DNA of 7,872 bases, taken from the NCBI GenBank assembly GCA_023424135.1, contig JAFAEH010000084.1, forward strand, positions 1 to 7,872, written 5' to 3'. Position 1 is the first letter of the stretch, and every line of letters starts with the position of its first letter. The notes beneath the pieces were generated by a model, which worked only from the letters and a program-made list of their open reading frames with translations, searched no databases and was not told the DNA's origin. Of the stretch, positions 5,724-7,872 are shown piece after piece. This DNA comes from Actinomycetes bacterium (lineage in GTDB: Bacteria; Actinomycetota; Actinomycetes; Actinomycetales; Cellulomonadaceae). The position numbers and the translations under genes were made by a program.

Positions 5724-6193
5724 CGGGGCGGGTCGGCGAGGGGTGCGTCGCCGAGGGGTGCGTCGCCGAGCGACGCGTTGAGGCGCGTGAGCAGGTCGCC
5801 CAGGAGCGCGAGCTCCTCGGGCCGCCAGTCGTCGAGCGCGCGGCGCATGAACGCCTGACGCCCCGCGCGGGCCGCCGCGAGCTGCCGCTCACCGGTGGCG
5901 GTGAGCACGAGCGGACGGCTGCGCGAGTCGTGCGGGTCCGCCGACGACGTCAGCAGGCCGAGGCGCTCCAGGCGCCCCACCTGACGCGACATCGTGCCCC
6001 GTCCCACACCGAGCAGGTCCGCCAGGTCGCTCGCGCGCGTCCCGGGCGTGCGGGCGACGGTCGCGAGCAGCAGGTACGCCGATGCGTCGAGATCCGGGTG
6101 GACGCTGCGCGCCAACCCGGCCGACGCCGCACGGGCGCGCCGCATGAACAGTCCGAGCTCACGTTCGACGCGCAGCAACGGGTCGTCGGTCAT
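5720..6193 (-). CDS. MarR-family winged-helix transcriptional regulator
   Basis: This 157-residue protein has the MarR layout. N-terminal helices (about 5-50) for dimerisation are followed by a helix-turn-helix at about 54-81 (ASDLADLLGVGRGTMSRQV, then RLERLGLL). The wing DPHDSRSRPLVLT (86-98) holds the family Asp/Arg positions, and C-terminal helices complete the dimer domain. MarR proteins usually repress efflux or stress genes and are released by small aromatic ligands or oxidants. No cysteine is present, so a thiol-oxidation switch is unlikely. The ATG at 6193 has AGGA 7 bases upstream. It faces the exporter gene tail to tail, and the likely target is the pair of palindromes at 3870-3912. 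No copy of those palindromes is seen in front of marR, so autoregulation is not evident. It lies 58 bases after the NERD gene and probably depends on that promoter. Confidence 0.9.
   Translation of the reverse strand: MTDDPLLRVERELGLFMRRARAASAGLARSVHPDLDASAYLLLATVARTPGTRASDLADLLGVGRGTMSRQVGRLERLGLLTSSADPHDSRSRPLVLTATGERQLAAARAGRQAFMRRALDDWRPEELALLGDLLTRLNASLGDAPLGDAPLADPPR
5739..5768. repeat. 15-bp tandem repeat in the 3' end of marR
   Basis: The unit AGGGGTGCGTCGCCG occurs twice in perfect tandem, with a partial third copy before it (about 5732-5738). On the minus strand it encodes two LGDAP units and a third, varied one (LADPP) at the MarR C-terminus. The 15-base period preserves frame. 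Confidence 0.75.
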
Positions 6194-6220
6194 GGGCCCA
6201 TCCTGGCGCAGCCCCCGGCC

Positions 6221-6240
6221 GCCCGTGGCACGCCGCGGGC
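6221..6240. other. Small hairpin between the NERD and marR genes
   Basis: GCCCGTGG and CCGCGGGC pair over 8 positions with one imperfect pair and a 4-base CACG loop. It lies in the 58-base gap between NERD stop and marR start. It could be a weak attenuator or processing site; no T-run follows. Confidence 0.3.
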
Positions 6241-6251
6241 ACCGACCCGGC

Positions 6252-7013
6252 TCAGCGCACCCAGGTCGTCCGACGCCGCGCGACCTGCGTGATCGCCGAC
6301 ACGCGAGCCGCGTCGAGCCGCTCGGGGAGCCGCCGGAACGCGTTGGGCACCTCGTGACGCGCGATGACGAGCGCGTCCGCCGGGGGGTGGTGCACGTCGC
6401 GGTCGAGCTCGCCCGTGACCACGAGCACGGCGCGGACGCTGACGCCGGCGCACCCGGCGGACTGCAGCAGGCCCTGGACCCGCGACGCCTCGAGCCGGGC
6501 GTCGCGCAGGTACGGCACGGCACGACCGTCGACGTGCATCGTGCGGGCCGAGACCCGCACGATGCTGCCGGGGTGCCGCCGCTCGCTGATCGTGCAGATG
6601 CCGCCGGGGCCGATCAGCAGGTGCTCGACGACCGTGCCCTGCCGCCCGAGCGGCACGTCGTGCACGGCCTGCCACCCCTCGTCGGCGAGCCGGTCGAGCC
6701 GGACCCCGACCGGGCTGCCCCGCTCACCACGGGCCAGCTCGCGGCCCTCGCCGAGCCAGGCCTCGACACCGGCGACCTCGAGCGCGTCGAGCGACGCCAG
6801 CTCGGAGGTCACGGGCAGGACGAGCTCGGGGACGTAGCCGCGCAGGTACGCCTGCGCGGCGCGGCGCACGCGCGCCTCGAGCACCGGGTCGTCCGCGACC
6901 ACCTCGCCGGACTGCAGGTCGACGGAGCCGACACGCGCACCTGTCTCGTGGGTCACGTAGAGCCGATCGGCACCGTATCGCCGCCATCGCCGAACAGTGA
7001 GGACCTCGTCCAT
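6252..7013 (-). CDS. NERD (nuclease-related) domain protein with substituted active-site positions
   Basis: The 253-residue protein has the two-part layout seen in actinobacterial NERD proteins. An N-terminal segment (RRWRRYGADRLYVTHETG, 8-25) is followed by a NERD-like core at about 99-200. The core block VVEHLLIGPGGICTISERRHPG (128-149) aligns with the usual IDHLVIGPGGVFTINTKxHPG. In NERD nucleases the Glu of the GE motif, the Asp of DHL and the Lys of NTK or ETK form the PD-(D/E)XK-like site. Here these positions read Ser100, Glu130 and Arg145, so catalysis is doubtful. ATG 7013 is chosen because a GATAAT -10 element lies 6 bases before it, fitting a leaderless mRNA. A longer frame upstream would include the promoter. 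No signal peptide or membrane helix is seen. The role is unknown; NERD proteins are presumed to act in DNA processing. Confidence 0.75.
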   Translation of the reverse strand: MDEVLTVRRWRRYGADRLYVTHETGARVGSVDLQSGEVVADDPVLEARVRRAAQAYLRGYVPELVLPVTSELASLDALEVAGVEAWLGEGRELARGERGSPVGVRLDRLADEGWQAVHDVPLGRQGTVVEHLLIGPGGICTISERRHPGSIVRVSARTMHVDGRAVPYLRDARLEASRVQGLLQSAGCAGVSVRAVLVVTGELDRDVHHPPADALVIARHEVPNAFRRLPERLDAARVSAITQVARRRTTWVR

Positions 7014-7019
7014 GTGCGC

Positions 7020-7049
7020 ATTATCGGCACGGTGGGGCGTCGACTTCAG
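7020..7049 (-). promoter_or_regulatory. Promoter of the NERD gene, probably giving a leaderless mRNA
   Basis: On the minus strand the -10 hexamer GATAAT occupies 7025-7020 (5 of 6 consensus). CTGAAG at 7049-7044 lies 18 bases upstream as a weak -35. Six bases (GCGCAC) separate the -10 from ATG 7013, so transcription would start at or next to the A of the ATG. No ribosome site is present. Leaderless genes of this geometry are common in actinobacteria. Confidence 0.6.
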
Positions 7050-7124
7050 TCCCGCCCACGGTGGACTTCGGCGTTCGACGGCGTGTCGCGGCGTGTCGTC
7101 ACCCACGCGGGCCTCCCCCCAGCC

Positions 7125-7559
7125 TCAGTCCACCCCACCCGAGGGTGACGTACCGGACGCCGGCTCGAACGTCAGGCTCACGGAGTTCATGCAGTACCGG
7201 TCGCCCGTGGGCGTCTGCGGGGCGTCGTCGAAGACGTGCCCCAGGTGCGAGCCGCAGCGCGCGCACCGCACCTCCGTGCGCACCATGCCGTGCGTCGTGT
7301 CGGTCAGCAGCTCGACGCGGTCGCCCGCGAGCGGCGAGAAGAAGCTCGGCCAGCCGCAGTGCGAGTCGAACTTGGTGTCCGAGCGGAACAGCTCGTTGCC
7401 GCACGCGCGGCAGCGGTACACGCCCTCGCGGTGCTCGTCGAGCAGCTCACCCGTCCAGGCGCGCTCGGTGCCCGCACGGCGCAGCACCGCGAACTCCTGC
7501 GGCTCGAGCTCCAGCCGCCACTGGTCGTCGGACTTGGTCACGGGGTACCGGTCGGTCAC
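7125..7559 (-). CDS. msrB: Peptide-methionine (R)-S-oxide reductase MsrB
   Basis: This 144-residue cytoplasmic enzyme reduces the R-epimer of methionine sulfoxide in proteins and so repairs oxidative damage. All expected features are present: two zinc-binding pairs, C50xxC53 (YRCRACGNELF) and C99xxC102 (RCARCGSHLGHVF), the substrate pocket FDSHCGWPSFF (64-74), and the catalytic Cys123 in GDRYCMNSVSLTF (119-131). Cys68 in the CGWP segment is the usual resolving position in zinc-type enzymes. Length is normal for a single-domain MsrB; no MsrA fusion is present. Tandem GTG codons occur at 7562 and 7559; the second is chosen because AGGGAG (7570-7565) is then 5 bases away rather than 2. It is transcribed divergently from the right-hand membrane protein gene and ends 111 bases before the NERD gene, which has its own promoter, so it is probably monocistronic. 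Confidence 0.96.
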   Translation of the reverse strand: MTDRYPVTKSDDQWRLELEPQEFAVLRRAGTERAWTGELLDEHREGVYRCRACGNELFRSDTKFDSHCGWPSFFSPLAGDRVELLTDTTHGMVRTEVRCARCGSHLGHVFDDAPQTPTGDRYCMNSVSLTFEPASGTSPSGGVD

Positions 7560-7627
7560 CACAGCTCCCTGGGGTCGTCGGGGCGACCACGCCTGCGGTC
7601 GCACCGGGCACAACACCGGCGCGCGAC

Positions 7628-7638
7628 GGGACGTTCCC
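7628..7638. promoter_or_regulatory. Palindromic GGGACGTTCCC, copy 1, in the msrB/right-hand gene divergent region
   Basis: An 11-bp inverted repeat GGGA-CGT-TCCC, flanked by C on the left, lies 69 bases upstream of the msrB start and about 134 bases upstream of the GTG at 7762. An identical copy occurs 85 bp to the right, about eight helical turns away. Confidence 0.35.
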
Positions 7639-7712
7639 CGACGCACCCGACACGACACGCAGACCGTACGGCGAGGCTCGGACCGATCCAGGTCGGACGT
7701 CCTACTCTGTCC

Positions 7713-7723
7713 GGGACGTTCCC
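7713..7723. promoter_or_regulatory. Palindromic GGGACGTTCCC, copy 2, near the putative start of right-hand transcription
   Basis: This copy is identical to that at 7628-7638 and sits 5 bases after a weak -10-like TACTCT (7703-7708). The core GGACGT also recurs at 7695-7700 (inside the perfect palindrome GGACGTCC) and at 7729-7734, giving four GGACGT cores in about 110 bases. No good -35 was found for TACTCT. Confidence 0.35.
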
Positions 7724-7761
7724 GGCCGGGACGTCGCGGTCGACACGCCGGGGAGGGGTCC

Positions 7762-7872
7762 GTGTCGCAACGCTCGCGGCGACGCTCGGACCTGACACGC
7801 TCGTTCGCCCTGGTCAGCCTCGTCGGCATGGTCGCGCTCGGGGTCGCGCTGGTGACGATCACGGTCCAGCAG
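7762..7872 (+). CDS. Start of a membrane-anchored protein (runs off right edge)
   Basis: GTG 7762 follows GGGGAGGGG (7750-7758) by 3 bases, counting GGAGG at 7752-7756 with a spacing of 5, a strong ribosome site. The 37 visible residues start with a basic stretch (SQRSRRRSDLTR) and continue into one hydrophobic helix (about residues 14-35, ending TITVQQ). This is a positive-inside signal anchor with the N-terminus in the cytoplasm. Sensor kinases, chemoreceptor-like proteins and diguanylate cyclases of actinobacteria often begin this way, but no catalytic domain is in view, so no function is assigned. Confidence 0.7.
   Translation, partial: MSQRSRRRSDLTRSFALVSLVGMVALGVALVTITVQQ

Noticed and set aside
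7081..7100. Short tandem GCGTGTCG direct repeat downstream of msrB
   Set aside because: Only two short units are present with no further structure; treated as chance in GC-rich DNA.
7014..7106. Upstream extension of the NERD protein (31 more codons)
   Set aside because: It would place the GATAAT promoter element inside the coding sequence and adds a segment without similarity to the NERD N-terminal pattern, which begins near residue 8 from ATG 7013.
1..7872. Search for tRNA/rRNA, riboswitch, insertion sequence, attachment site, toxin-antitoxin, CRISPR or phage-defence genes
   Set aside because: No such element was recognised on either strand; the genes are transport, regulation and repair functions typical of chromosomal background.

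Overview
The window is about 7.9 kb of very GC-rich DNA. Codon third positions are dominated by G and C, GTG starts are common, and one transcript looks leaderless, so this is most likely the chromosome of a high-GC actinobacterium. The gene content would fit Cellulomonadaceae or related Micrococcales, but that family-level placement is inference. Nothing points to a mobile element, phage or CRISPR array. It reads as ordinary core or near-core chromosome with transport, regulation and oxidative repair genes.

Layout from left to right. On the minus strand, positions 1-1123 carry a two-gene phosphate unit: a DUF47/PhoU-like protein followed 6 bases later by a Pit-type low-affinity phosphate transporter that runs off the left edge. 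Its upstream region (1166-1242) has 11-base-spaced GTTCACC-like repeats resembling an actinobacterial PHO box. On the plus strand follow a 225-residue protein of unknown function (1493-2170), a 12-helix sugar-porter MFS permease (2302-3780) preceded by an extremely G-rich leader, and a DHA2/EmrB-QacA type drug-exporter MFS protein (4007-5659). The exporter has a good sigma-70-like promoter (TTGCCT-17-TAGAGT) bracketed by two 15-bp palindromes, which is the best regulatory signal in the window.

A near-perfect 21-bp-stem hairpin (5675-5723) separates the exporter from convergent minus-strand genes: a MarR-family repressor (5720-6193), a NERD-domain protein (6252-7013) with substituted active-site positions and an apparently leaderless promoter, and methionine sulfoxide reductase B (7125-7559). 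The last 110 bases open a plus-strand gene for a membrane protein (start 7762) that is cut by the window edge. The 200-bp divergent region between it and msrB carries two copies of the palindrome GGGACGTTCCC.

Likely functional links: DUF47 with Pit is a well-known phosphate uptake pair. The MarR protein is the obvious candidate to repress the neighbouring drug exporter through the two palindromes; this is inferred from context. I see no convincing undescribed multi-gene system. The parts most worth following are the exporter operator/leader arrangement, the G-quadruplex-prone leader of the sugar permease, the PHO-like box, the degenerate NERD protein next to marR, and the paired palindromes upstream of the right-hand gene.
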